This document shows, piece after piece, positions 1-9,902 of a stretch of DNA of 64,000 bases. A model generated the notes under the pieces. The model saw only the letters and a program-made list of their open reading frames with translations. It searched no databases and had not been told where the DNA came from. This stretch comes from Labia minor (lineage: Eukaryota > Arthropoda > Insecta > Dermaptera > Spongiphoridae), in assembly GCA_963082975.1 (NCBI GenBank), contig OY720350.1, positions 1,015,001 through 1,079,000 on the forward strand, read 5' to 3'. The position numbers and the translations under genes are program-made. Each line of letters begins with the position of its first letter. The first letter of the stretch is position 1.

Positions 1-790
1 CTTTTCTCAATGATAGAAGAAATACAAAAATGTCTGTTTAAGCAGATGACTTACTTAGCTTTGTGATAATGATGTAGAATAATAGAATGATTCGCGTTTA
101 TTTAGATGTAACTTTTACTATATAAATAACTATAGTTACTTATCTACATATTGAAGTTAATAATAATAATATCAAATCAATAAAATAGATAGAAGTAATT
201 TTGTTAATTCGCATAATAAACCTTCCAAGAGATTTATTAAAGAAAGAAAGGTAATTTCAAAAACACACATGTCACATTCCAGGATCCCAAATATATATTT
301 AGTTTTTTTTCTGGTATTTTTTAAGGTTAGAATTTAAGTGATAATTAATAAAGTAGTATTTATTTAATTTTTACATTTAGTTTCGGTACAAGATTGGTGT
401 TTAAATTTGGATTTAACAGTGTTTTAGCAGGTATTTTGCATATCCCTTTAACGAGAAGTTATTTTTTATTATTCAAAGTTGCATTTAGTGTATTGGATAT
501 TTTGTATTTTCAATTATTACACCATATTTATTTTCATAATTTAGTTTTATGATCAAATTCACAAACACAGATAAAATTGGTTAACGTCAACCTTTTCTTT
601 TTTTTGAGAAGAAAGGAAGAATCATAAACAAATATTCTATTGAAAATTATAAATCGGAATGAATGAATTATCTTTATGAATTGGTTTGCATCCAATGACA
701 TGTACGAAATATAATTAATTACCCCCAAAATAATCATTCTTCGAAAATATTGATCATACAAATGAAACTCTTTGAGGGAAGATGACTTTA

Positions 791-827
<37 letters not shown>

Positions 828-892
828 TCTAAGAAATAACAAAGCAAACTTAACGTAAGAATGGATGAATGAATGAAATGTTTGTTCTTCAG
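1..892. other. AT-rich non-coding stretch with a CA microsatellite
   Basis: No supported gene. It holds poly-T/A runs and a (CA)n tract at about 796-825. The long minus-strand open frame across it contains a poly-(CV) run made by the CA repeat and shows no family resemblance, so it is not called as a gene. Confidence 0.5.
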
Positions 893-1011
893 ATGAGTAT
901 TTTATGAAAGACGCGCGTAACCTTTCACCTGGAGAAATGAAAATTTTTATTGATTGTCTGCAAACTGCAGGGATTGCTAAACTTGCTCCAAAACAAACAC
1001 TAGTCATCTGA
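893..1011 (+). CDS. candidate terminal coding exon of an unidentified gene
   Basis: A good acceptor (TTGTTCTTCAG) precedes an open frame that runs 38 codons to TGA. The translation begins EYFMKDARNLSPGEMK and ends APKQTLVI. Codon use includes GCG, CGT, AAC and CTG, unlike the surrounding AT-rich DNA, and no stop interrupts the frame from the acceptor. The exon would enter in phase with two leading bases. I do not recognise the protein. Upstream exons would have to lie left of the window, since nothing convincing is seen in 1-892. It could instead be a transposase tail, because a hAT MITE starts 43 bases downstream. The call rests only on splice site, openness and composition. Confidence 0.3.
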
Positions 1012-1053
1012 AGTTCAAATTAGAGTGTTATCTATGAGATCTATCATCTAACA

Positions 1054-1327
1054 CAGCGGTTGCCAAAGTGGTGGTCCGCAGAAAAATGTGGAATATCCTT
1101 ACTCATCATGTTATGTCATTATGTTTGAAGATGCATTAAAACATGATTCAATTCATAACATTACGTGATAAGCTGATAAGTTATAAAAACTCAATGTTTA
1201 TGTGTTCTTTGATCACAATTTTTATTTCTAAATATATTTAACACACTTAAAAAATCCTATTAGTGGTCCGCGGGATTTAAATTATGAATTAACTGGTCCG
1301 TGAGGTCAAAAAGTTTGGCGACCGCTG
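1054..1327. mobile_element. non-autonomous hAT element (MITE), 274 bp
   Basis: Terminal inverted repeats begin CAGCGGTTGCCAAA on the left and CAGCGGTCGCCAAA read inward from the right. Both ends carry a GGTCCGC-type subterminal motif. The flanks ATCTAACA and ATCTAAAT form an 8-bp target-site duplication with two differences, the length typical of hAT elements. There is no coding capacity. Confidence 0.8.
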
Positions 1328-1739
1328 ATCTAAATCGTCTAAATTTTTCTCTTTAAAATTTGGAAATTGAAAATCTCTCCACTTACTACGAAGGCTTACT
1401 TTTTTTGGACCTTTTTCCGCTCGGTAGAAAAAGGAATGTTGGGTTTTCTTGGAGACGTTAAAAAATCTTGGATGAACTTTAATTTACTACCAAATGACGA
1501 ATGCCACACCTTTTTTAATTGATTAAAGCGATTTGGAAGAATATTAAAAGACAAAAATTGTCAGCCGGACATTTCTCCTATCCACGAAAAAAATTACTTA
1601 TTCTTATATGTATGTATAATTATATATCTTTACATTTACATTTAAATATTCCTGTAGGCAAATGAGAATAAAAATGTTACAACTAACTTACGTAGTAGGT
1701 ACTTCTTTATAAATACTTAGTAAAAATTTGTTGTTAAGA

Positions 1740-1813
1740 AAATATCACTGGTCCGCAATTTTTTTTTAACAAATCTACTGGTTCGCGGGGCAAAAATGGT
1801 TGAGAAATCGCTG
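1740..1813. mobile_element. solo right end of a hAT-like element
   Basis: The segment ends in TTGAGAAATCGCTG and carries two GGTCCGC/GGTTCGCGG motifs, closely resembling the right part of the hAT MITE at 1054-1327. No matching left end was found, so this looks like a truncated copy. Confidence 0.45.
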
Positions 1814-1830
1814 GTCTCGAATCTCTTTCC

Positions 1831-1861
<31 letters not shown>

Positions 1862-2356
1862 CATTAGTGATAAGAAAGAGAAAGTACAATTAAATCATTT
1901 ATTAATGTCTTATTTATTTATTTATTATTGATTATGTCAGTGATAATAATAGTATAATCTTATATATAAACTAATTTGTATAATTAATGGTGATAGGAGA
2001 AGTGGTATGTATATATTGGTACATGCTTTTTTAAATCCGATTAACGTATTACGGAAATGACGAGAGAGAGAGAGAGAGAGAGAGAAATGAAGAACGACGA
2101 TAAGAAATCAATTATTTGTATTTTATTTTCAATGAAACAAAATAAAATATCAACGAAATCATCAAAAAAGGAAGAGTAAAATTTATAATAAATATTATTA
2201 TATAAAAGAAATATAAAATATAAATAAATGTGTATGTATATTTAACTATTATAAATACCTATCATATTGTACGATAAGTAGATAGATAGGCATGTGTACG
2301 AGTACCAATGTATTTGAAATTATATCTATATATATATAAAATATTTAATACATTTA

Positions 2357-2358
<2 letters not shown>

Positions 2359-2398
<40 letters not shown>
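2359..2398. repeat. (AT)n microsatellite
   Basis: About 40 bp of uninterrupted alternating A and T, one of many such tracts in this window. Confidence 0.9.
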
Positions 2399-2403
<5 letters not shown>

Positions 2404-2479
2404 CCATTGTATATTTTACATTACTACATAATATAGTAGACCTAGCGTTTTTTTTTTGTTTTTTTTTTTTGTGAAAATC

Positions 2480-3195
2480 TAATTTTGAATGAAAAAATAT
2501 AAAAAAATTTATTCAAAGTATTGATCGTTGCTTTCTATACATTTTTTTTTTCTTAGCTGTTCAGTTAATGAGCGTCGCTTCGATGAAAATCAATGGTAGT
2601 CGGAAGGGGCTAAGTCAGGTGAATGTGGCGGGTGGGCTAGCAGCTCCTAACCAAATTCTTTGATTGTATCCTGAACCGGTTTTGTTTGCTGTGCAGGGGC
2701 ATGTCTTGTAATAAAATTAATTTACCGTGTTTTCTGTTTCATTTTGTTCGTTTTTCGATCAATACATTGTTCAAACGGATCATTTGTTGTTTGTAGTGAT
2801 TAGTATTAACAGTTCCACAAAGGTGTAGGGTGTAGAAGCTCGTAATACACCACACTTTGCCAGCAATGTCTTCTTGCCGAATCGATCAGTCGTTTGGCAG
2901 TCGATTTTCATGGTTGTCTTAGTTTAAATTCATGATTCTTTGGTGTCAAAGTATCATCTTCATCCAATATTGCTTGTAGTTTAGCGTCTTCCAACATTTT
3001 TGGTGGTCTTCCACGTTCTTCTATTCTCACATGAAAATCTGAATGAGAATCTGAATCGTTGAAACCGTCTTTTGCATTTTGTTTCTGATAGAGCATGATC
3101 ACCATATGCGTCAACAAGCATTCGATGATACTCTGCAGCACTTTTCTTCCAATGAAAAGAAAAAAAAAATTAATGCTTTCCGCAAATGAACACAT
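2480..3195 (-). pseudogene. degraded mariner-family transposase
   Basis: On the minus strand, an open piece (2908-3195) reads GRPPKMLEDAKLQAILDEDD followed by a segment containing STAKRLI and VVYYELL. Further on, in other frames, come LLAHPPHSPDLAPSDYH and a short C-terminal tail. LAHPPHSPDLAPSDYH is the hallmark block of Tc1/mariner DD34D transposases around the third catalytic Asp, and VVYYELL matches the block after the second. Several stops and frameshifts break the frame, and the central catalytic part between the linker and STAK is deleted. Clear terminal inverted repeats were not found. It is a dead copy. Confidence 0.75.
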
Positions 3196-3316
3196 TCTGA
3201 TACAAAATTCGATATTTTTAACACGATGAAAAAAATAGGATACGGTGTGTTTGTTCTATGACTTGTAGTATATTAAATATGTTTGACCACACTAATATGT
3301 CATACCAACCAAACAA

Positions 3317-3317
<1 letters not shown>

Positions 3318-3356
<39 letters not shown>
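3318..3356. repeat. poly-A tract
   Basis: About 39 consecutive A residues. No retrotransposon body was recognised directly upstream on the plus strand. Confidence 0.9.
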
Positions 3357-3358
<2 letters not shown>

Positions 3359-3798
3359 AAGGCTATTTCACAACAAATGTTCCCTAACGAAACATTTATA
3401 TCGCAATACTCATGATGATACCTTATTACCGGTACTACCGACTTGGTATATAAATAAAGTGTATATTTTAAATTATTTTTTAAATAATTAAATTGCAAAA
3501 AAAAACAAAACATATAATAGAAATTATTTAGATACAGTATATAGAATAGATCAAGAATATTGAGTTACTTCTAATGACAAGTTTTAATTCATTTTCATTC
3601 ATGAAAAGTGATAGTAGACGAAGGTATAAAATGAATAAGAAAAGTTTTGCTAGTAATAATTATTATATTATATTACGGTGTCGAATGTACGTATATTATC
3701 AATAAATAAAAAAAAAATTCTACTCATGTCTCATCCAACAAATATCAAATATCTCATATCTCTACGATGGAAAGCAAAGAAAAAATAATTCCTTCACG

Positions 3799-3831
<33 letters not shown>

Positions 3832-3939
3832 TTCTTTCGTAAAAAGCATTCATTGATCAATTGAAATGGATATAAAGAAAGATATAATAATAATAATAAT
3901 AATATATAATAGATATGTATCTTATCTTCTTATGCTAAT

Positions 3940-4270
3940 AAAAATTGTTTGTTTGTATGTTTGTATGTTTGTATATATGTAAATGGGTTCTCAAAAACCG
4001 TTCTAACGATTTTTTGAAATTCACACCAGAGATAGTATTTATAAAGAAAAATTAAATTTTATTGATCACATCTCTGGAAAAATTCATCTTTATTAGTTTT
4101 TTTTTAATTTAAAAGTATATAGGTATGTGACGTCACAGCCACCGCCTGTGAGATATATACATATCTATTCTTAAAATAAAATTTAAAATATTTATATTAT
4201 AATCATATTTGATTTTTTTTTATTTTATTAATAGATCTACATTTAAATTATTTGAAATTGTTTCACACAA
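3940..4270. repeat. dispersed repeat family D, partial copy (TGACGTCA-containing)
   Basis: It shares with the copies near 56440-56745 and 7770-8100 the order TTTGAAATTCACACC, a CATCTTTATTAGTTTTTT block, a GTGACGTCACAGCC palindrome and a distal TTATTTGAAATT block. It begins with a TTTGTATG tandem run, comparable to the GTCCGTCC run that begins the 56300 copy. Class unassigned. Confidence 0.55.
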
Positions 4271-4575
4271 CGTTTAGAAGAAGATTTATCTTTATATTCG
4301 ATTCGATATATAGTAGGAGAATTAAATGACGTTATCAATTTATTATACAACGACTCCGTAAATATATTATAAAATATTATACTATACTAGCTGTTAGATA
4401 AAACATTTATTTGTTTTTGTGTTCTTACTTTTAATATATTTTAATTTAATCAGTAAATTAATTAAAAATATATTAATGTTATATCTATCTATCTCTGCGT
4501 GTGATGCAATGATGCAATGACATTTAATAATTGTAATAAATAATTAAAGAATTGTATATGAACATTTTTTAAAGG

Positions 4576-4688
4576 GTCGAGCAAGAGCTCGGTGTCCCAG
4601 GTATTAATATTTACAGCCACAAACCCAATAATTATTTATCATTTTTGTTTAACTTAAGTACCGAGCCGAGGCTCGGGGTCCCGGTACT
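4576..4688. repeat. GC-rich duplicated hairpin motif
   Basis: Two related motifs lie about 80 bp apart: AGAGCTCGGTGTCCCAGGTA (starting 4585) and GAGGCTCGGGGTCCCGGTAC. The second sits inside a palindrome at 4657-4688 (AGTACCG pairing with CGGTACT, with an inner GAGCC/GGCTC stem). They stand out as the only GC-rich bases for more than 1 kb on either side. Confidence 0.6.
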
Positions 4689-5519
4689 ATAAATAATAAT
4701 AATAATACCTAAAGGTGAGTGATTTTATTATTTTTATATTAAAAAATTATAATATTTTATCATTTATAAATTATAATACTTTTATAATGAATTAAATCAA
4801 TTAATTCAATACTAAAATGATACTAAATTTCCATTTCGTATTATGAAAATTAGTTGATTATGAAAAAAATATAATATTATACTTAATCTGTTTAAAGAAT
4901 ATTTACTTAAATAGAAAATATATTTTGATTTATTCAATATTTTTGATATCTATTGTATATCTTTTGGTATGATTTCATAATAATTATTTAATAATAATGA
5001 ATCGAATAGATTTCTATGCTGAATGATTGATTAAAGGTCAATTAAAACAAAAAATAAAAACAAAGAAATATGTATTTGTCGCATTTCTTTAGGGTATAAA
5101 TTTGGATATAAGTATATAAGAATATATATAAAGGTTTTGTTAAGAATTTAAAATTTTTCTCTTTACGATTACACAGGCCAACGATGAAAAAACTTTTTTA
5201 ATGAATATACCTTATTATTATGTTTTTTAGGTTGCTGAATCCAAATATGATGCTTAAAAAACTGAATCACCTACCATTTCTTCACATTTTATAGTTAAAT
5301 GCATTTTTTTCGAGATTTTTGCGTTTAGCGATATTTAAAGAATTTAAACAGATTTATAGTATTATAATAATATTTATAAGTAAATTGGAAAAGTAGGTCT
5401 AATGGATGTAGATGATGTTGGTAGCACTGCCAAAAAACATTTGCTGGTCAAACAGGTGGTGTTTTCTTTACTGTCAACCAAACCTCACTTTAACGTTTCT
5501 AGTACATGTGCTCAGTAAA

Positions 5520-6276
5520 ATGTCTAATCGCGGTTGTAAAAACTCTGCTGACAGTTTTTGTTATATTTGTGGTGAGTTTGTGATTAAAAAACACCAAAGA
5601 AACATTACAGACTTTGTGAAAAAGGTTTATCTATCATATTTTGGAACTAAACTTGGGGTGATCAGGAGAAATCTTGGGCACCACATAAGGTATGTTATGT
5701 TATGTTTGTGTTGAAGATCTAAGAAAATGGTCAACAAAGGAGAGAGAAACCTTTAAATTTGCTGTTCCTATGGTATGGAGGGAGCCGAAAAATCATTCTG
5801 ATGACTGCTATTTTTGCAGTGTTGATATTACTGGTCATAACTCAAAAAAGAAGAAGGTAATAAGCTATCCTAATCTTCCGTCTGCCATCCGACCAGTAGG
5901 ACACAGTGTAGATTTACCGCTCCCTGAACCACCAGATGATTTAAATTCTAATGAAGTATTTTCTGATGTGCAATCCGAGTCAAATGAACAAGATGATGAA
6001 GAATTCCATTGTACTACTGAAAATGTAGAGCCTAAAGTGTTTACACAAATCGAGCTTAATGACTTGGTTAGGGATCTGGGCTTGACTAAAGAAAAGGCTG
6101 AATTGCTTGGCTCTAGACTGAAAGAAAAGAACTTGTTAGCCATTGGAACCAGCATTCATGTGTATAGAAAGAGAGAGCAGCAATTTCAGCAAGCAACACA
6201 TCGAAGAAAAAGCTACATAAGAAGCTTCAAAGAAAAAAGAGAACGGAAGTATAAACCAATTCCAGCTGACAAGTGA
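5520..6276 (+). pseudogene. transposon-encoded protein, frameshifted and internally deleted
   Basis: The chosen start is the ATG at 5520, where the family N-terminus (MSNRGCKNSADSFCYICGE) begins. The CYIC pair and a later CYVC-type pair suggest a zinc-binding N-terminal domain, followed by DDCYFCSVDITG and by LNDLVRDLGLTKEKAELLGS, a block conserved in these multi-copy arthropod proteins. One extra base near 5657 (after KLG) and a TATGT duplication near 5690-5700 put the first part out of frame with the rest. The second frame then runs open from about 5692 to TGA at 6276. After VYRKREQQF the sequence jumps straight to a basic C-terminal tail, so the long central region normal for the family is missing. 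It is not functional as a single protein. Confidence 0.7.
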
Positions 6277-6301
6277 AACCTGTAATATCAATAAAAACCT
6301 A

Positions 6302-6327
6302 TAATGGCACACACACACACACACACA
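6302..6327. repeat. (CA)n microsatellite inside the transposon
   Basis: A short CA dinucleotide tract just 3' of the transposon reading frame. Confidence 0.8.
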
Positions 6328-6569
6328 TTCGGGGTCACTGTTTTAAACTGTAAATACAAACCATGCTTATGATTTAACATAGCGTTTCATTAATTTCACT
6401 ATATACTAAAGTGGTTTTATACTATATCATTAAAAAACAGATTGCTCAAAAACTGTGCGTGATACAAAAAAAAACCAAGGCCAGATTTGGATTCAGCTCA
6501 AAAAAATCTATAAACATCACCTATTAACGTGAAAAAAGTTTTCAAAAAAATTGTTTTGTTGGCCTGTGT

Positions 6570-7379
6570 TATTTTTACGTTTCCTAACTTCTAGAATCCA
6601 AAAGTAAGTTTGGAATTGTTCATGTCGGTCTGTCGGGAAAATTGTGATGTTATAGACTTGACATTGGCTGAACCAATTTCAATGAAATTCTATCAGAAAA
6701 TAATTCTAGAGAATAAGTAATAATTATGAAATTATGTAATAACCATTTTTTTTTTATTAAGAAGGCGTGTTGAAGTCCACTCAGACGCTCGTATGCCAAA
6801 AATATTGATTTTATAAAATACAAATTACATAAATTGTGAGAAATTTTCTATAGTTTAATGTTTTTATCATGGAATGAGTGGGAGAGAAGAAGATCGTGTC
6901 AGAAAAGTGTGCATTTATACGCCATTTTTCAAATATGGCGGTGCGAGCGGCTAAAAGTTCTTGAAATTCGAAAATAGCATGTCGAAATCGATAAAATTTT
7001 CAAAATTTTAAAAATTCCAGAAAATCTACGAAATGACTGGACCAAAAGTGTAGTCTACCAATTTTATATCCAACACAAAATAGAAATTTTTTTTTTTTTA
7101 GTGCAAAATTATTTTATGACTAAAAACAATATATTTTTGTTTTTAGTTAAATTAATTACTGCTATTTTTTAAACAAAAACAAACAAAAAGTTTCGTTTTG
7201 TAACTTATTATGTTTAATAAAATCTCTTCATATTAATAAAAAAATATAATATATGTAGATCGTAGATGATTAAAAAAAAGAATGAATATTTGAATTTGTT
7301 TAAAGAGAATCAATCCAATAAAAATGAAATATTGAATAGTTTGCGATGGTTAGATGAGTGAGAAAAACTGGCAAGGAAC
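6570..7379. other. non-coding spacer
   Basis: Moderately AT-rich, with a less AT-rich part at 6600-7040 that looks like old repeat sequence. No family was recognised and no gene is supported. Confidence 0.4.
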
Positions 7380-7550
7380 ATGAATGTGGGATGTGGGATC
7401 TGGGATGATCCATGGAGAAGTAACCCTCCAACACCCATTCTATTCGAACTTGAATTTAGTTCTCCTCTCTTTGGAGGACAACCATTTTCGAATCCGTTAA
7501 CAAGTCACAGAAGAACTATGATCAACGTAACAAAACCCTTTGAACTTTGA
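7380..7550 (+). CDS. small open reading frame, 56 aa, unidentified
   Basis: An ATG-initiated frame of 56 codons lies in a patch that is much richer in G+C than its surroundings. The peptide starts MNVGCGIWDDPWRSNPPTP, continues with ILFELEFSSPLFGG and ends INVTKPFEL before TGA. An in-frame stop lies a few codons upstream, so the ATG is the natural start. No signal peptide, membrane segment or known domain is visible. The opposite strand is also open over much of the patch, which weakens the case. It could be a real micropeptide gene, an exon, a conserved regulatory patch or transposon debris. Confidence 0.25.
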   Translation: MNVGCGIWDDPWRSNPPTPILFELEFSSPLFGGQPFSNPLTSHRRTMINVTKPFEL

Positions 7551-7769
7551 ACAAATAAATAAACGAAAAATTATATTAATATTGTATTGCATTGAATATT
7601 CAAGTTTCTCGATAGTTTTTATACAACGTTAAAAAAGTTAAATTTTATAAAATGTTATCAAAATTCTTGAATTTTCAATTTAATAAATTTCCCTAAATTT
7701 CATTATAATAAAAAATATTATTATTCAATAAATCAATGAAATAAAATGATTAAGAAATATTATAATTAA

Positions 7770-8100
7770 TTTCCAGCTTAAGAAACAATTTCAAATAATT
7801 GAAATGGATCTATTAATACAATAAAAAACAAATATGGGGTAGGTATAACATAAATATTTTTAATTTTATTTTAATTATAATATATAAGGAGGCGCTGGCT
7901 GTGACGTCATGAAGGGCTGGGCTATGACGTCCTATAATTTAAAATTAAAAAAAAAAACGAATGAAGATGATTTTTCCCGAGGATAAAACCAATACAAAGT
8001 GCATGTTTCGTGGAGATGTGTAAAAAATCTCCACATGTGAAATTTTTGACAATACAATACAATACAATACCTTTCCTTCCTATCGTCGATCGGTAAAAAA
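7770..8100. repeat. dispersed repeat family D, long copy
   Basis: In opposite orientation to the copy at 56440-56745, it has the same blocks in order: TTTCCAGCTTAAGAAA with TTTCAAATAATT, GCTGTGACGTCATGAA and a second GACGTC, GATGATTTTTCC, a GTGGAGAT...ATCTCCAC stem followed by ATGTGAAATTT, then CGTCGATCGGTAA. It has no coding capacity. Confidence 0.65.
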
Positions 8101-8336
8101 GAAAATGAAGAATGTTTTAATATACTGATTGAAATACAATAAATGCAAAGAGCATTTAAATAAAACCAATTCAACAAAATATTAGGCGGTCTGATCAACT
8201 ACTAACAGTAGATTCGAAATAAAACTATCAAAATTGAATATTAACATATGAAATAGAAATAGAAAAAAAGAAACATTTTATATTATTATTTAAAATACGA
8301 AATAAATAATTTATTATTATTATTATTACGTATTAT

Positions 8337-8338
<2 letters not shown>

Positions 8339-8368
<30 letters not shown>
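8339..8368. repeat. (TA)n microsatellite
   Basis: About 30 bp of alternating T and A. Confidence 0.85.
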
Positions 8369-8371
<3 letters not shown>

Positions 8372-8469
8372 TAACATATTTAAATTACTTATTTTATTAT
8401 ATTAAAAATTTGATTTTATTTTTTTTCCCCTATAATTAAAGAAGATAATAAGACAAGCACATCCCATCG

Positions 8470-8815
8470 ATATCAACAGGCAGTGCCTCTCCTCCCCTCC
8501 CCCCTCCTCCTCTCCTCCCACATACACCTTCCTTTTCTCTTATTTCAATTCCCGCCTAATTCTGTAATGTAATAATAGAATAGCCGATCGATGGTAGAAT
8601 ACAACTTTACCCTCACTCACCCACCTTCTTTTTCTTCTTCTTCTCACCAAAATGAAATTCCCCCCCCCCCCCCTCCCCCCTTCTTTCTTTTCATTCACAA
8701 GTATACACATACACATACACATACACATACGATCAAAGAGGCATACTATCGAACTACACTTTCAATGCATCCTCCATCTCTCTCCTCTTTTTCACACACA
8801 CCTATTATCATTTAA
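8470..8815. other. pyrimidine-rich and C-run region
   Basis: It contains CTCCTCCCCTCCCCCCTCC, a run of about ten C near 8660 and CACATA repeats near 8703-8730. Open frames on both strands here are low-complexity artefacts. Confidence 0.6.
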
Positions 8816-8904
8816 ATTTATAATAATATAAGTAATACATATATAATTAATTTAAAATGGAATCTTAGAATTTACTATTTTTATTTATTTAGTATTTTTT
8901 TTTT

Positions 8905-9042
8905 TTAGGATTTAAGGTCTTTAGTCTGTGTGATCATGCGCCGAGATCCGATGTTGGGATTTTGGGTTGGATAGGTGAGTTCCGAAGCTCCGAACAATGC
9001 TTGGCCCTTGAAACTAACACTAACACGGACAAAAGTCTGCTC
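8905..9042 (-). CDS. candidate terminal exon of an unidentified gene
   Basis: On the minus strand, a CATCGTCAG acceptor is followed by 45 sense codons and TAA. The peptide reads EQTFVRVSVSFKGQALFG, then ASELTYPTQNPNIGSRRM, and ends TQTKDLKS. Composition is balanced and far less AT-rich than the flanks, and the alternating hydrophobic pattern at the start looks like beta strands. I do not recognise the family. It lies downstream of the VAT-1-like first exon on the same strand, but its entry phase and sequence do not match the next VAT-1 block, so I do not join them. The plus strand of the same patch also has a plausible acceptor and donor, so orientation is uncertain. Confidence 0.28.
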   Translation of the reverse strand, partial: EQTFVRVSVSFKGQALFGASELTYPTQNPNIGSRRMITQTKDLKS

Positions 9043-9871
9043 CTGACGATGATACATGGACTATAGGATACGATATATATATATATTATTATATATATTA
9101 TAATTATAATTAAAATTATAATCCTTAATAATAATGAATTGCAATGAAATTATATACTTGCATATACGTATGTTATCTATTTACATAAAGGCAAATTGTT
9201 TTTCCCTTTAATCATGAACAGAAAAAGAACAACAACAACAACAACAACAACATGCCAATAGATAATAAAAAAATAATAATTTAATTACATTCACATCATA
9301 AAGTAAGATCTGATAATAAGGGGGGGGGGTGTAGGAGGAAAAGTAAATGAAGATAAAAATATGCTACCAATATTAAATGATAGAGTAGATTATTAGTATT
9401 TAACTTACAATAGCAAATGTATTTCTCTTTCTAAACATTACACTTATTTTGTTCGTACATAAATTCTACATAATTTAATTTCAAAAATAAATTTGCTAAG
9501 ATTATTATTATTAATATTATTATTATTGATAATAATTATCCGTGGCGTAACGAATAGGCTTCCATTTGATCCAATCATTTTGTTTTTCACATACCTACCT
9601 TAAAATTTAAAGAATATATAACTATAAGATGAAATTAAAATATAAATTAAACGAGGTTTCTTATAATTTATAATATAATCATTGTGTTATAAGAATAATT
9701 TATTCTTTGTTTAAAATAATCACATATATTCTATAGTCTATACAAACCATTTTTATCTGTGAAATATACTACTACTTACTTAATTAATATTAAATGGTGT
9801 ATTGAAATAAAAATAAAAAATAATGATAAAAAAATTTATAAAATAAATTACAAACATTAATTTCTAGTTCC

Positions 9872-9902
<31 letters not shown>

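Larger units (their letters stand above)
1328..2445. other. AT-rich spacer with a hAT end fragment and microsatellites
   Basis: It contains a short open stretch near 1400-1520 (plus) without recognisable homology, a hAT-like right end at 1740-1813, (TA)n at about 1832-1861, (GA)n at about 2061-2086 and (TA)n at 2359-2398. No gene is supported. Confidence 0.5.
3357..5170. other. AT-rich spacer with repeats
   Basis: No gene seen. It contains (CT)n at about 3800-3830, a dispersed TGACGTCA-type repeat (3940-4270) and a GC-rich palindromic patch (4576-4688). Confidence 0.5.
5171..6569 (+). mobile_element. DNA transposon with 12-bp TIRs and decayed coding region
   Basis: The element is bounded by perfect 12-bp inverted repeats, ACACAGGCCAAC and GTTGGCCTGTGT. 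Subterminal regions also share an inverted GCTGAATCCAAAT motif. It encloses a frameshifted protein of a type present in many copies in arthropod genomes (CYICGE...NITDFVKK...YF N-terminus). I cannot assign the superfamily with certainty, and the target-site duplication is not clear. Confidence 0.65.

Noticed and set aside
534-1007. 157-codon minus-strand open frame
   Set aside because: It contains a CVCVCV run produced by the CA microsatellite and AT-rich pseudo-sequence, has no recognisable domain, and overlaps a better plus-strand exon candidate.
8540-8815. Open frames on both strands across CT- and CA-rich DNA
   Set aside because: Pure low-complexity translation (poly-Ser, poly-Pro, Thr-His repeats).
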